A program made the position numbers and the translations under genes. From positions 1,102,772-1,166,771 of the forward strand of contig NZ_FORC01000002.1 of assembly GCF_900113905.1 (NCBI RefSeq): a stretch of DNA of 64,000 bases. Reading direction: 5' to 3'. The stretch is from Phytopseudomonas argentinensis. Lineage in GTDB: Bacteria > Pseudomonadota > Gammaproteobacteria > Pseudomonadales > Pseudomonadaceae. The notes under the pieces were generated by a model, which made no database searches, was not told the origin of the DNA, and worked only from the letters and a program-made list of their open reading frames with translations. Each line of letters starts with the position of its first letter. Positions within the stretch are counted from its first letter, which is position 1. Shown here one piece after another: positions 8,169 to 17,588 of this stretch.

Positions 8169-9177
8169 CAACCGCACCACCGCCAAGATGAGCAAGGTCG
8201 AGAAGGCCGCGATTCTGCTGCTCTCGCTCGGTGAGACCGATGCTGCCCAGGTGCTTCGCCACCTGGGCCCCAAGGAGGTTCAGCGCGTGGGTGTGGCCAT
8301 GGCCGCCATGCGCAACATCCACCGCGAGCAGGTCGAGCAGGTGATGGGCGAATTCGTCGAGACCGTGGGTGACCAGACCAGCCTGGGCGTCGGTGCCGAC
8401 GGTTATATCCGCAAGATGCTCACCCAGGCCCTTGGCGAGGACAAGGCCGGCAACCTGATCGACCGCATTCTGCTGGGCGGCAGCACCAGCGGCCTGGACA
8501 GCCTGAAGTGGATGGAACCGCGCGCGGTCGCCGACGTGATCCGCTACGAGCACCCGCAGATCCAGGCCATCGTGGTCGCCTACCTGGATCCTGACCAGGC
8601 CGGCGAGGTGCTGGGGCACTTCGATCACAAGGTGCGCCTGGATATCGTCCTGCGCGTCTCGTCCCTCAATACCGTACAGCCGGCGGCGCTCAAGGAACTC
8701 AACCTGATTCTGGAGAAGCAGTTCTCCGGCAGTTCCAATACCACGCGGGCCACCATGGGCGGCGTCAAGCGTGCCGCGGACATCATGAACTACCTCGACA
8801 GCTCGGTCGAAGGGCCGCTGATGGATTCGATCCGCGAGATCGACGAGGACCTGTCGTCGCAGATCGAGGACCTGATGTTCGTCTTCGACAACCTGGCCGA
8901 CGTCGACGATCGCGGTATCCAGGCGCTGTTGCGCGAGGTCTCGTCCGATGTACTGGTGCTGGCCCTCAAGGGGGCCGACGAGGCGATCAAGGAAAAGGTC
9001 TTCAAGAACATGTCCAAACGGGCGGCCGAGCTGCTGCGTGATGACCTGGAGGCCAAGGGGCCGGTGCGGGTCAGCGACGTGGAAACGGCGCAGAAGGAGA
9101 TTCTCACCATTGCTCGGCGCATGGCCGAGGCCGGCGAGATTGTGCTCGGCGGCAAGGGCGGCGAGGAGATGGTCTAA
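8161..9177 (+). CDS. fliG: Flagellar motor switch protein FliG
   Basis: 338 aa from the ATG at 8161; the alternative ATG at 8155 would add two residues. FliG couples the MS-ring to torque generation and receives force from the stators. N-terminal (VEKAAILLLSLGETDAAQVLRHL), middle (EHPQIQAIVVAYLDP) and C-terminal domains are present. The C-terminal torque helix has the charged series expected (EVSSDVLVLALKGADEAIKEKVFKNMSKR). It overlaps the fliF end by 8 bases, so translation is probably coupled. Confidence 0.96.
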   Translation: MNDNRTTAKMSKVEKAAILLLSLGETDAAQVLRHLGPKEVQRVGVAMAAMRNIHREQVEQVMGEFVETVGDQTSLGVGADGYIRKMLTQALGEDKAGNLIDRILLGGSTSGLDSLKWMEPRAVADVIRYEHPQIQAIVVAYLDPDQAGEVLGHFDHKVRLDIVLRVSSLNTVQPAALKELNLILEKQFSGSSNTTRATMGGVKRAADIMNYLDSSVEGPLMDSIREIDEDLSSQIEDLMFVFDNLADVDDRGIQALLREVSSDVLVLALKGADEAIKEKVFKNMSKRAAELLRDDLEAKGPVRVSDVETAQKEILTIARRMAEAGEIVLGGKGGEEMV

Positions 9178-9180
9178 ACC

Positions 9181-9966
9181 ATGGCGGCCAAGGAACCGGT
9201 CAGCGAACTGATTCGCGCCAAGGATCTGGGCAGTGTCGACCGCTGGTCGCTGCCCAGCTTCGATGCGCACGACGAGTCGCAACCCGAAGCGCCGGCGCCA
9301 GAGCCGGTGGCCACCGAAGAGCCGCCGGTTGCCCAGGAAAGCGAGGAAGTGGCGCTCGAGGATGTCAAACCCTTGACGCTCGACGAACTCGAGGCGATTC
9401 GCCAAGACGCCTACAACGAAGGGTTTGCCACGGGTGAGAAGGATGGCTTTCGCGCGGGCCAGCTCAAGGCCAAGCAGGAAGCCGATGCGGCCCTGGCCGG
9501 TCGGGTCGAGGCGCTCGAACAGGTCATGCGGCATTTGCTCGAGCCGATCGCCGAGCAGGACCAGCAGCTGGAAGTGGCCCTGGTGACCCTGGTCGGCCAG
9601 GTCACCCGCGAGGTCATCCAGCGTGAGCTGAGTGGCGACTCCAGCCAGATCCGCCAGGTGCTGCGCGAAGCGCTCAAATTGTTGCCCATGGGCGCAGAAA
9701 ACATTCGCATCCACCTCAACCCCCAGGACTTCGAACTGGTCAAGGCCTTGCGCGACCGTCACGAGGAAAGCTGGCGGATTCTCGAAGACGATTCCCTGCT
9801 GCCCGGCGGTTGCCGGGTCGAAAGCGAGCACAGCCGCATCGACGCCAGTGTCGAAACCCGGCTGAGCCAGGCGCTCAAGCAGCTGTTCGAGCAACAGCGC
9901 GAGCACGCCACTACGCCACGGGCGGCGGATATGGTCATCGACCTGGACGACAGCCATGCGCCTTGA
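9181..9966 (+). CDS. fliH: Flagellar export ATPase regulator FliH
   Basis: 261 aa. FliH is the stalk/stator protein that binds and restrains the ATPase FliI. The N-terminal third is acidic and Pro/Glu-rich. A GxxxG-like stretch ([30 protein letters not shown]) comes before the conserved C-terminal domain ([16 protein letters not shown] ... [16 protein letters not shown]). The gene begins three bases after the fliG stop and overlaps fliI by 11 bases. Confidence 0.92.
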   Translation: MAAKEPVSELIRAKDLGSVDRWSLPSFDAHDESQPEAPAPEPVATEEPPVAQESEEVALEDVKPLTLDELEAIRQDAYNEGFATGEKDGFRAGQLKAKQEADAALAGRVEALEQVMRHLLEPIAEQDQQLEVALVTLVGQVTREVIQRELSGDSSQIRQVLREALKLLPMGAENIRIHLNPQDFELVKALRDRHEESWRILEDDSLLPGGCRVESEHSRIDASVETRLSQALKQLFEQQREHATTPRAADMVIDLDDSHAP

Positions 9967-11314
9967 GCGCCTCAGCTTCGCGCGGCGCATGGAAGGCTAC
10001 GGCGAGGCCGTCAAGTTGCCGACCCAGCCTATCGTCGAAGGGCGCCTGTTGCGCATGGTCGGCCTCACCCTGGAAGCGGAAGGCCTGCGCGCCGCCCTGG
10101 GCAGCCGCTGCCTGGTGATCAACGATGACAGCTACCACCCGGTGCAGGTCGAGGCCGAGGTGATGGGCTTTTCCTCCGGCAAGATCTACCTGATGCCGGT
10201 CGGCAGCCTGGCCGGAATTGCGCCCGGCGCGCGCGTGGTGCCGCTGCCGGACACCGGCCGCCTGCCCATGGGCATGTCGATGCTCGGCCGGGTGCTCGAC
10301 GGCGCCGGGCGCGCCCTGGATGGCAAGGGCGGCATGAAGGCCGAGGACTGGGTGCCGATGGACGGCCCGACCATCAACCCGCTCAAACGCCATCCGATCA
10401 GCGAACCCCTGGACGTCGGCATCCGCAGCATCAATGGCCTGCTCACCGTCGGCCGTGGCCAGCGCCTCGGTCTGTTCGCCGGTACCGGCGTGGGTAAGTC
10501 GGTATTGCTGGGGATGATGACGCGCTTTACCGAGGCCGAGATCATCGTGGTCGGGCTGATCGGCGAGCGTGGCCGTGAGGTGAAGGAATTCATCGACGAG
10601 ATTCTCGGCAAGGAGGGCATCAAGCGTTCGGTGGTCGTTGCATCGCCGGCTGACGATGCTCCGCTGATGCGCCTGCGCGCCGCCATGTACTGCACACGAA
10701 TCGCCGAATATTTTCGCGACAAGGGCAAGAACGTCCTGCTACTGATGGATTCGCTGACCCGTTTCGCCCAGGCGCAGCGGGAAATCGCCCTGGCGATCGG
10801 CGAGCCACCGGCGACCAAGGGTTATCCGCCATCGGTGTTCGCCAAGCTGCCGCGTCTGGTCGAGCGGGCGGGCAATGCCGAGGCGGGCGGCGGCTCGATC
10901 ACCGCCTTCTACACCGTGCTGTCGGAAGGCGATGACCAGCAGGATCCCATCGCCGACGCGGCTCGCGGGGTACTCGATGGTCACTTCGTGTTGTCCCGGC
11001 GCCTGGCCGAAGAGGGGCACTACCCAGCCATCGACATCGAAGCCTCGATCAGTCGGGTGATGCCGCAGGTGGTAACCGCCGAGCACATGCGCAACGCCCA
11101 GCGTTTCAAGCAATTGTGGTCGCGTTACCAGCAGAGCCGCGACCTGATCAGCGTCGGCGCCTACGTGCCAGGTGGTGACGCCGATACCGATCTGGCCATT
11201 GCCCGCCAGCCGGTGATGGTGCGTTACCTGCGCCAGGCCCTGGGCGAAAGCGAAAGCCTGGACAGCAGCCGCGAGCTGCTGGCTGCCGTACTCAACCCAG
11301 GGCCAGCGTCCTAA
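9956..11314 (+). CDS. fliI: Flagellum-specific ATPase FliI
   Basis: 452 aa. FliI is the F1-beta-like ATPase of the flagellar type III export apparatus. Walker A is AGTGVGKS at residues 175-182. Walker B is [27 protein letters not shown], and the type-III-ATPase signature [18 protein letters not shown] follows. Length and motif order are those of an intact FliI. Confidence 0.97.
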   Translation: MRLERLSFARRMEGYGEAVKLPTQPIVEGRLLRMVGLTLEAEGLRAALGSRCLVINDDSYHPVQVEAEVMGFSSGKIYLMPVGSLAGIAPGARVVPLPDTGRLPMGMSMLGRVLDGAGRALDGKGGMKAEDWVPMDGPTINPLKRHPISEPLDVGIRSINGLLTVGRGQRLGLFAGTGVGKSVLLGMMTRFTEAEIIVVGLIGERGREVKEFIDEILGKEGIKRSVVVASPADDAPLMRLRAAMYCTRIAEYFRDKGKNVLLLMDSLTRFAQAQREIALAIGEPPATKGYPPSVFAKLPRLVERAGNAEAGGGSITAFYTVLSEGDDQQDPIADAARGVLDGHFVLSRRLAEEGHYPAIDIEASISRVMPQVVTAEHMRNAQRFKQLWSRYQQSRDLISVGAYVPGGDADTDLAIARQPVMVRYLRQALGESESLDSSRELLAAVLNPGPAS

Positions 11315-11317
11315 TCC

Positions 11318-11770
11318 ATGGCCAACAGCCGCGCGGCGCGCCTGGCGCCGGTCGTCGACATGGCCGAGAAGGCCGAGCGCGAGGCCGCACTGCAGTTGGG
11401 ACGGGCCCAGGGCCTGCTGGGCCAGGCTGAAGGCAAGCTGGCCGACCTGGAGAAATACCTGCAGGGTTATCAGCAACAGTGGATCAGCGAGGGGCAGCGT
11501 GGGGTGTCCGGCCAGTGGCTGATGAACTACCAGCGCTTTCTGTCGCAGCTCGACGTGGCGATCGCCCAGCAGCAGCAGGCGGTCAACTGGCACCGCAACA
11601 ACCTGGACAAGGTGCGCGAGGTCTGGCAGCAGCGCTACGCGCGCCTGGAAGGGCTGCGCAAGCTGGTGCAGCGCTACCTGGACGAAGCACGCCTGGCCGA
11701 GGACAAGCGTGAACAGAAACTGCTCGACGAGCTGTCCCAGCGCATTCCGCGACGCGATTCCCTGGAATGA
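11318..11770 (+). CDS. fliJ: Flagellar export chaperone/stalk protein FliJ
   Basis: 150 aa, almost entirely predicted coiled coil rich in Gln, Glu, Arg and Leu (QGLLGQAEGKLADLEKYLQG, then QQQQAVNWHRNNLDKVREVW). FliJ is the central stalk of the FliI hexamer and links the ATPase ring to FlhA. Last gene of the fliE operon, three bases after fliI. Confidence 0.9.
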   Translation: MANSRAARLAPVVDMAEKAEREAALQLGRAQGLLGQAEGKLADLEKYLQGYQQQWISEGQRGVSGQWLMNYQRFLSQLDVAIAQQQQAVNWHRNNLDKVREVWQQRYARLEGLRKLVQRYLDEARLAEDKREQKLLDELSQRIPRRDSLE

Positions 11771-11980
11771 TGGTTGCTGCTTGCGCGGGCTAGTGCTAAA
11801 TCTTCTTAGGCCGGAATTCAGCATCGCCGGACCGCGGGCTGGGCAGGGCCAGGAAAAAACAGGTGAGACACCGCGTCACCATACGGGTCAACAGCTTATC
11901 AGCCGCTCCACGGAGCTGCTTCGGCCACGTTGACCCGCCTTAGCGGGCTGCGGGTTATCCCGGATATCAAGGAGTGTTTC

Positions 11981-12286
11981 ATGCCCATCACCTCGCTGCC
12001 CTCGGAAGACGGGCAAGAGTTGACCATTACCATTCAGGGTCGCTTCGACTTCGGCGCCCATCAGGAATTCCGCCGTGCCTACGAGCGCGTCGATGTCCGT
12101 CCCAAACGCTATACGGTCGATCTCAAGGGAACCACCTACCTGGACAGCTCGGCGCTTGGCATGTTGTTGCTGCTGCGCGATCACGCAGGCGGTGACCGGG
12201 CGCAGATTCGCCTGCTCAATTGCAACGCCGACGTGCGCAAGATTCTCTCCATATCCAACTTCGAACAGCTGTTCCAGATCGACTGA
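11981..12286 (+). CDS. hsbA: STAS-domain anti-sigma-factor antagonist (HsbA-like)
   Basis: 101 aa, from the ATG at 11981 with AAGGAG upstream. It is one STAS domain with the phospho-site motif TYLDSSALGML; the likely phosphoserine is Ser56 or Ser57. Its sequence and its partners (next two genes) fit the P. aeruginosa HsbA-HsbR-HptB module, in which HsbA switches partner between the anti-sigma factor FlgM and a diguanylate cyclase depending on its phosphorylation. The role here is inferred from that family. The 210 bases before it hold no clear ORF or standard promoter. Confidence 0.8.
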   Translation: MPITSLPSEDGQELTITIQGRFDFGAHQEFRRAYERVDVRPKRYTVDLKGTTYLDSSALGMLLLLRDHAGGDRAQIRLLNCNADVRKILSISNFEQLFQID

Positions 12287-12292
12287 GGCGCG

Positions 12293-13990
12293 ATGAACGC
12301 CTCTACCCTCACCATCCTGATTGCCGAGGACAGCGCGACCGATCGCATGCTGCTGTCGACCATCGTGGCGCGCCAGGGGCATCGGGTACTGGTGGCTGCC
12401 AATGGGCTGGAGGCGGTGGCGCTGTTCCAGTCGCAGCGCCCGCAGCTGGTGCTGATGGACGCGCTGATGCCGGTGATGGATGGTTTCGAGGCGGCCCGGC
12501 GGATCAAGGCCATGGCCGGCGAAGCCATGGTGCCGATCATCTTCCTCACCTCGCTCAGCGAGGAGGAGGCGTTGGTCAACTGCCTGGAGGCGGGCGGCGA
12601 TGACTTCCTGGCCAAGCCTTACAGCCGGGTGATTCTCGAAGCCAAGATCAACGCCATGGATCGGCTGCGCCGCCTGCATCAGGAGGTCCTGCACCAGCGC
12701 GACCAGATTGCCCGGCATAACGAGCACCTGCAGAACGAGCAGTTGGTCGCCAAGGCGGTTTTCGACAAGGTGGCCCATTCGGGTTGCCTGGGTGCCGGCA
12801 ACGTGCGCTACCTGCAGTCGCCCTATGCGCTGTTCAATGGCGATCTGCTGCTGGCCGCCTTTCATCCCAGTGGCGACATGCACGTGCTGCTCGGAGATTT
12901 CACCGGCCATGGCCTGCCGGCGGCGATCGGCGCAATGCCACTGGCGGAAGTCTTCTACCGCATGACCGGCAAGGGCCATTCGTTGGTGGAGATTCTCCAT
13001 GAGGGTAACGCCAAGCTACGGCGTATCCTGCCGCGCGGGGTGTTCTGCTGCGCCACGCTGTTGAGCATCAGCTTCCGTCGCCGGGTCGTGGAGTTCTGGG
13101 GCGGGGGCCTGCCGGCCGGCTACGTGTTGCGCCATGGCAGCGATGAGCGGGTGCCTCTGGTATCGCGCCACCTGCCTCTAGGCGTGCTCGACCCGGACAG
13201 TTTTCGCGACGACTACGAATCCTTTTCCCTGGCCCTGGGCGACCGCGTGTTTCTGCTCTCCGACGGGGTGCTGGAGGCGCAGAACGAACGCGACGAACTG
13301 TTCGGCGAACAGCGCCTGCTCGAGGTCCTCGCTGCCAGCCAGGACCCGTCGCGTCTGTTCGCCGACATTCAGCAGGCCCTGCGCGCCTTTCATGGCGAGG
13401 CGCGCGATGATGTCAGCCTGGTCGAGGTGACCATGGTCGAAGACGACGCGGTCAGTCGCCCACCCCTGGCGCCGGAAGAGTGGCAGGCAGGCCCTGAAAA
13501 CTGGTCGGCGCGCTATGATTTTCGCGGCCCCACCCTGCGTGACTTTTATCCGCTGCCCCATTTGCTACAGCTCTTGCTGGAAGTACCCGGCTTGCGAGGC
13601 AATGGCGGCAATCTCTACAGCGTGTTGTGCGAGTTGTACACCAATGCCCTGGAGCACGGCGTGCTGGCGCTGGACTCATCTCTCAAGCGCGATGCCGCCG
13701 GGTTTGCCGAATACTATCGGCTACGTGCCGAGCGGCTCGATACCTTGCAGGACGGCTGCGTGAGCGTGGCCTTCGACGTGCAGCAGGAAGCGGCTGGTGG
13801 ACGCCTGAGGCTGACGGTCGAGGACAATGGCGTGGGGTTTGATCCGCAGGCCGTGCGGGCACGCCAGCGCAACCCCGATGGTTTCAGTGGGCGTGGCATG
13901 GCGTTGATCCGGGAACTCAGCGAGCGCTGCGAGTGGTCAGCCGATGGGCGTCGGGTCAGTGTGGAGTTTTCCTGGGCCAGGCAGGCATAA
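12293..13990 (+). CDS. hsbR: Response regulator with PP2C phosphatase and anti-sigma kinase domains (HsbR-like)
   Basis: 565 aa, three domains. Residues 1-125 are a receiver with the acidic pair E12/D13, phospho-acceptor D56 in LVLMDALMP and the Lys of LAKPYS. Residues about 185-385 are a SpoIIE/PP2C phosphatase, with GDFTGHGLPAAIGA and DDVSLVEV holding metal-binding Asp. Residues about 430-565 are a GHKL ATPase, with the N-box LCELYTNALEHG and DNGVGFD/GRGMALI. One protein can therefore phosphorylate and dephosphorylate the adjacent STAS partner, gated by phosphorylation of the receiver. It sits seven bases after hsbA. Confidence 0.85.
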   Translation: MNASTLTILIAEDSATDRMLLSTIVARQGHRVLVAANGLEAVALFQSQRPQLVLMDALMPVMDGFEAARRIKAMAGEAMVPIIFLTSLSEEEALVNCLEAGGDDFLAKPYSRVILEAKINAMDRLRRLHQEVLHQRDQIARHNEHLQNEQLVAKAVFDKVAHSGCLGAGNVRYLQSPYALFNGDLLLAAFHPSGDMHVLLGDFTGHGLPAAIGAMPLAEVFYRMTGKGHSLVEILHEGNAKLRRILPRGVFCCATLLSISFRRRVVEFWGGGLPAGYVLRHGSDERVPLVSRHLPLGVLDPDSFRDDYESFSLALGDRVFLLSDGVLEAQNERDELFGEQRLLEVLAASQDPSRLFADIQQALRAFHGEARDDVSLVEVTMVEDDAVSRPPLAPEEWQAGPENWSARYDFRGPTLRDFYPLPHLLQLLLEVPGLRGNGGNLYSVLCELYTNALEHGVLALDSSLKRDAAGFAEYYRLRAERLDTLQDGCVSVAFDVQQEAAGGRLRLTVEDNGVGFDPQAVRARQRNPDGFSGRGMALIRELSERCEWSADGRRVSVEFSWARQA

Positions 13991-14062
13991 TCGGCCTGCT
14001 TTCGCTCGTCGTCTTATTGCCGCGGCAGCGAACCATCGTTCGAGGTTGGCCTGGAGTCGAGG

Positions 14063-14419
14063 GTGTCCGACAATCATCTGGATCGTGATGTGCTCAGTTC
14101 CCTGCAGGAGATCATGGAGGAGGAGTATCCGGTACTGCTGGATACTTTCCTGATCGACTCCGAGGAGCGCCTGCGCCTGCTGCAGAGTGCCGAGCATAGC
14201 CAGGACGCCCAGGCGATGCGCCGTGCAGCGCACAGCTTCAAGGGCAGCTGCAGCAACATGGGGGCCAAGGTGCTGGCCGATTCCTGCCGGGATCTGGAAG
14301 AGTTGGCACGGCGCGGCGAACTGGGCGGCTCGGCGCAGCTGATCGCGCGCATCGAGCGTGAATTCGCCATCCTGCGAATCCTGCTGAAATCCGAGCGGCA
14401 GCGTTTTTCCACTCACTAA
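14063..14419 (+). CDS. hptB: Histidine phosphotransfer protein (HptB-like)
   Basis: 118 aa with a GTG start at 14063. It is a four-helix Hpt domain with the phospho-His motif RRAAHSFKGSCSNMGA (H57). Adjacent to the RR-PP2C gene, it should pass phosphate to D56 of that protein, as HptB does to HsbR in P. aeruginosa. Input kinases are not encoded in the window. The sigma-54 promoter of fliK begins 17 bases after its stop. Confidence 0.82.
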   Translation: MSDNHLDRDVLSSLQEIMEEEYPVLLDTFLIDSEERLRLLQSAEHSQDAQAMRRAAHSFKGSCSNMGAKVLADSCRDLEELARRGELGGSAQLIARIEREFAILRILLKSERQRFSTH

Positions 14420-14435
14420 GCGCTTGGCTTGAAGA

Positions 14436-14452
14436 TTGGCCCGACCCTTGCT
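14436..14452 (+). promoter_or_regulatory. Sigma-54 promoter of fliK
   Basis: TTGGCCCGACCCTTGCT fits TGGCAC-N5-TTGCW with the invariant GG and GC correctly spaced. It lies 39 bases before the fliK ATG. Confidence 0.75.
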
Positions 14453-14491
14453 TGGGGTAGGCAGACGTCATTATTCAAGCGGAGAGCGTTC

Positions 14492-15769
14492 ATGCCCGTT
14501 GCCCCTGATCTGTTGCTGACCCCTGCGCCTGCCGCCAAGCCCAAGGCTGCGCCGGCAAATACCTCGCAGAACACAGCGCAACCGCGTAAGCAGGAGGCTT
14601 CCAGCTTCTCGCAGGTGTATGCCAAGGAGCGTCAGGCCAAGGCCGTCGAGCGCCAGGACGACGCCGCCAGAAGTGCTCGCGAGGGTAGAACCGACCCGCA
14701 GGCGGGCGCCAGTGACCCGGCTTCGGCCGCCGCCGCGGAGCCCGCGGTTGCCGATAGCGGCAAGGATTTGCCCGAGGAGACCACTCTCGAGGAGGGCGCT
14801 GTCGATCCGCTGGTGCTGCTGGGGCTGTTCCAGCCAGAGCCGGAGGCCGTGGTGGTCGAGGGCGAGCCCGAGACGCCGGCATCGACGGTTGCCGTGGACT
14901 CGACCAGCCTGATCGGCGCCGCGCCGGCGAGCATGACCGAGGCGAGCTTCGATCCGCAAATCGATGCGCTCAACCAGCAGCCCGCCGTGCAATTGGCGCT
15001 CGAGGTCGGCGCGCAGGAGAAGGCCGCCGCGCAATCGACAGGCACTCCCGGCGGCGCCGCCGCTTCTGCATCGGCCAGCAGTGGCCAGGCATTCGCCAGC
15101 GCCATGTCGGCCATGGGCATGAAGTCCAGTTCCCTGGAAGGTGATACGACCGAGGTAACGCCTCTGCCATCGCTCGAGCTCAGCGGCGAAGCACTCGAGG
15201 CGCTCAAGGAAAGCTCTGCTGATACCGCCCCCGAGCAGTTCGTCAGCAAGCTCAGTGCGCTGAGCCAGGCCATCGGCCAGCAGACCGCGCAGGTGGCCAG
15301 GGTTCCCGTGGTGCCGGGGCAGCCCCTGGCCATGCACCAGACCGGCTGGAGTGAAGGGGTAGTGGACAAGGTGATGTGGATGTCCAGCCAGAACCTTAAG
15401 TCTGCGGAGATTCAGCTCGACCCCGCTGAACTCGGGCGCCTCGATGTGCGCATCAGCCTGAACCAGGATCAGACCCAGATCAGCTTTGCCAGCGCTCATC
15501 CGGGTGTGCGCGAAGCGCTGGAAGGTCAGGTGCACCGCTTGCGCGAGATGTTCACCCAGCAAGGCATGAACCTGGCTGACGTGAACGTTTCCGATCAGTC
15601 CCAGGGCCGTGCCTGGCAGGGTCAGGAGGGTGACGGGCGTAGCCGCGGTGGCCGTACGGCAGATGACGGCGCAGCGGGTACCGACAGCGATGATCGGGTG
15701 ATCGGCAGTGTCGAGATTCGCGACCCGGCCCAGGGGGCTGGGCGAGGTATGGTTGACTACTACGCCTGA
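14492..15769 (+). CDS. fliK: Flagellar hook-length control protein FliK
   Basis: 425 aa from the ATG at 14492, with GGAGAG at 14481-14486; an upstream in-frame start at 14429 lies within the sigma-54 promoter region and is unlikely. The first about 250 residues are Ala/Pro/Glu-rich and low complexity, as expected for the ruler part. Residues about 285-385 form the compact C-terminal domain (SAEIQLDPAELGRLDVRISL, then HRLREMFTQQGMNLADVNV), which contacts FlhB to switch export specificity. FliK acts as a secreted molecular ruler for the hook. A strong terminator follows. Confidence 0.92.
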   Translation: MPVAPDLLLTPAPAAKPKAAPANTSQNTAQPRKQEASSFSQVYAKERQAKAVERQDDAARSAREGRTDPQAGASDPASAAAAEPAVADSGKDLPEETTLEEGAVDPLVLLGLFQPEPEAVVVEGEPETPASTVAVDSTSLIGAAPASMTEASFDPQIDALNQQPAVQLALEVGAQEKAAAQSTGTPGGAAASASASSGQAFASAMSAMGMKSSSLEGDTTEVTPLPSLELSGEALEALKESSADTAPEQFVSKLSALSQAIGQQTAQVARVPVVPGQPLAMHQTGWSEGVVDKVMWMSSQNLKSAEIQLDPAELGRLDVRISLNQDQTQISFASAHPGVREALEGQVHRLREMFTQQGMNLADVNVSDQSQGRAWQGQEGDGRSRGGRTADDGAAGTDSDDRVIGSVEIRDPAQGAGRGMVDYYA

Positions 15770-15827
15770 CCTGGGCGCCCGGCGGTGCCGCTGACGGCGC
15801 GCTGCGTTTGCCTGTTCTAGACTTCGT

Positions 15828-15866
15828 ATCACCCTGCCTGGTCAATCGGGCAGGGTGATTTCGTTT
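15828..15866 (+). terminator. Terminator after fliK
   Basis: Perfect stem ATCACCCTGCC (15828-15838) with GGCAGGGTGAT (15849-15859), followed by TTCGTTT. It separates fliK from the fliL operon. Confidence 0.75.
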
Positions 15867-15949
15867 GGGCTGTTATTCGCCGCGGCCGGGCCAGGCGTCG
15901 AGCTTTCGCGTACCATGGCGCGCTTGGCGATTGCAGCCAGGCGTGCGAG

Positions 15950-15966
15950 CTGGCATAACACTTGCT
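15950..15966 (+). promoter_or_regulatory. Sigma-54 promoter of the fliLMNOPQR-flhB operon
   Basis: CTGGCATAACACTTGCT matches TGGCAC-N5-TTGCW at all but one base, with correct GG/GC spacing. It lies about 50 bases upstream of fliL. Confidence 0.82.
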
Positions 15967-16016
15967 CTTAACCCATTGAAAGCGGAGGGTTCTCCGCTCC
16001 GTGACGGATTTTTGGC

Positions 16017-16541
16017 ATGGCTAAGAAGAACGCGCCACCCGCCGCTGCTGCCGAAGCAGGCAGCAAGCCGCCTGGCAAGCTCAAACTCATCATCGTGATC
16101 GTGTTGGCATTGCTACTGGCGGTCGGCGCTTCTATTGGTGGCACCTGGTTCTTCCTCAGCAAGGAAAACCCCAAGCCCGAGGCCGAGCATGAGCAGGCCG
16201 AGAACGCCGCGCCGGTCAAGCAGCCGGCCATCTATGAAGAGTTGACGCCTGCCTTCGTGGTCAACTTCACCCAGAACGGCAGGGCGCGCTACATGCAGGT
16301 CAGTGTTGCGCTGATGACCCGTGATCAGGCCGGCCTGGATGCGCTCAAGGTGCATATGCCGGTGCTGCGCAACAACCTGGTTATGCTGTTTTCCAACCAG
16401 GATTTCGCCACCTTGATCACTCCGGTCGGCAAGGAGATGCTGCGTCAGCAGGCCACTGCCAGCGTGCAGCAACTGGCCGAGAAGGAGACCGGCAAGGTGA
16501 CCGTCGAGCAGGTGCTGTTCACCAACCTGGTGTTGCAATAG
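16017..16541 (+). CDS. fliL: Flagellar basal-body-associated protein FliL
   Basis: 174 aa. FliL is a single-pass membrane protein that surrounds the stators and supports torque and stator retention. It has a short basic cytoplasmic N-terminus, one transmembrane helix at about 23-46 (LKLIIVIVLALLLAVGASIG) and a periplasmic stomatin-like domain (ELTPAFVVNFTQNGRARYMQVSVALMTRD). First gene behind a sigma-54 promoter. Confidence 0.93.
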   Translation: MAKKNAPPAAAAEAGSKPPGKLKLIIVIVLALLLAVGASIGGTWFFLSKENPKPEAEHEQAENAAPVKQPAIYEELTPAFVVNFTQNGRARYMQVSVALMTRDQAGLDALKVHMPVLRNNLVMLFSNQDFATLITPVGKEMLRQQATASVQQLAEKETGKVTVEQVLFTNLVLQ

Positions 16542-16556
16542 GGCAGGAGTTCACTG

Positions 16557-17531
16557 ATGGCTGTACAAGACCTGCTTTCCCAGGACGAGATCGATGCGCT
16601 GCTGCATGGTGTCGACGACGGGCTGGTGGAAACCGAGGAGTTCGTCGAGCCCGGGAGCGTCAAGCAGTATGACCTGACCAGTCAGGATCGGATCGTGCGC
16701 GGTCGCATGCCGACCCTGGAAATGATCAACGAGCGCTTTGCGCGCTACACCCGCATCAGCATGTTCAACCTGTTGCGCCGCTCCGCTGATGTGGCGGTCG
16801 GTGGTGTGCAGGTGATGAAGTTCGGTGAATACGTGCATTCGCTGTACGTGCCCACCAGCCTCAACCTGGTGAAGATGAAACCCTTGCGTGGCACCGGGCT
16901 GTTCATTCTCGATGCCAAGCTGGTGTTCAAGCTGGTCGACAACTTCTTTGGTGGCGACGGCCGGCACGCCAAGATCGAAGGGCGTGAATTCACCCCGACT
17001 GAACTGCGCGTGGTGCGCATGGTGCTCGACCAGGCGTTCGTCGATCTGCGTGAAGCCTGGGCGGCGGTGATGGACATCAACTTCGAATACGTGGGCTCGG
17101 AGGTCAACCCGGCGCTGGCTAACATCGTCAGCCCCAGCGAGGTGATCGTGGTATCGACCTTTCATATCGAGCTCGACGGCGGCGGCGGCGACCTGCACGT
17201 GACCATGCCTTACGCCATGATCGAGCCGATCCGCGAAATGCTCGACGCCGGCTTCCAGTCCGATGTCGACGACCAGGACGAGCGCTGGGTCAAGGCCCTG
17301 CGTGAAGACATCCTTGACGTCAGCGTGCCGCTCAGCGCCACCGTTGCACGGCGCCAGCTCAAGGTCCGCGACATCCTGCACATGCAGCCAGGCGACGTGA
17401 TTCCCGTGGAGCTTCCCGAGCACATGATCTTGCGCGCCAACGGCGTGCCGTCCTTCAAGGTCAAGCTTGGCTCGCATAAGGGCAATCTTTCCCTGCAGGT
17501 GCTCGACGCCCTGGAGCGTCAGCACCGTTAG
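16557..17531 (+). CDS. fliM: Flagellar motor switch protein FliM
   Basis: 324 aa. FliM forms the C-ring wall and receives CheY-P. The N-terminal CheY-P-binding peptide is intact (LSQDEIDALLHGV, residues 7-19). The middle CheC-like domain follows, and the C-terminal SpoA domain ends with VELPEHMILRANGVPSFKVK. GGCAGGAG lies upstream of the ATG. Length is normal. Confidence 0.97.
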   Translation: MAVQDLLSQDEIDALLHGVDDGLVETEEFVEPGSVKQYDLTSQDRIVRGRMPTLEMINERFARYTRISMFNLLRRSADVAVGGVQVMKFGEYVHSLYVPTSLNLVKMKPLRGTGLFILDAKLVFKLVDNFFGGDGRHAKIEGREFTPTELRVVRMVLDQAFVDLREAWAAVMDINFEYVGSEVNPALANIVSPSEVIVVSTFHIELDGGGGDLHVTMPYAMIEPIREMLDAGFQSDVDDQDERWVKALREDILDVSVPLSATVARRQLKVRDILHMQPGDVIPVELPEHMILRANGVPSFKVKLGSHKGNLSLQVLDALERQHR

Positions 17532-17588
17532 CCGTAATCTGCCGCGCCAGGCGCGGCCAAACCGATAAACGCCAGCCGAGGTTGAACG

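Noticed and set aside
6474..9990. Two minus-strand frames of about 600 aa opposite fliF-fliG-fliH
   Set aside because: Composition is His/Gln/Gly-rich, typical of antisense shadow frames.
11795..11820. Sigma-28-like TAAATCTT...GCCGGAAT before the hsbA-like gene
   Set aside because: The spacing is much too short for a -35/-10 pair.
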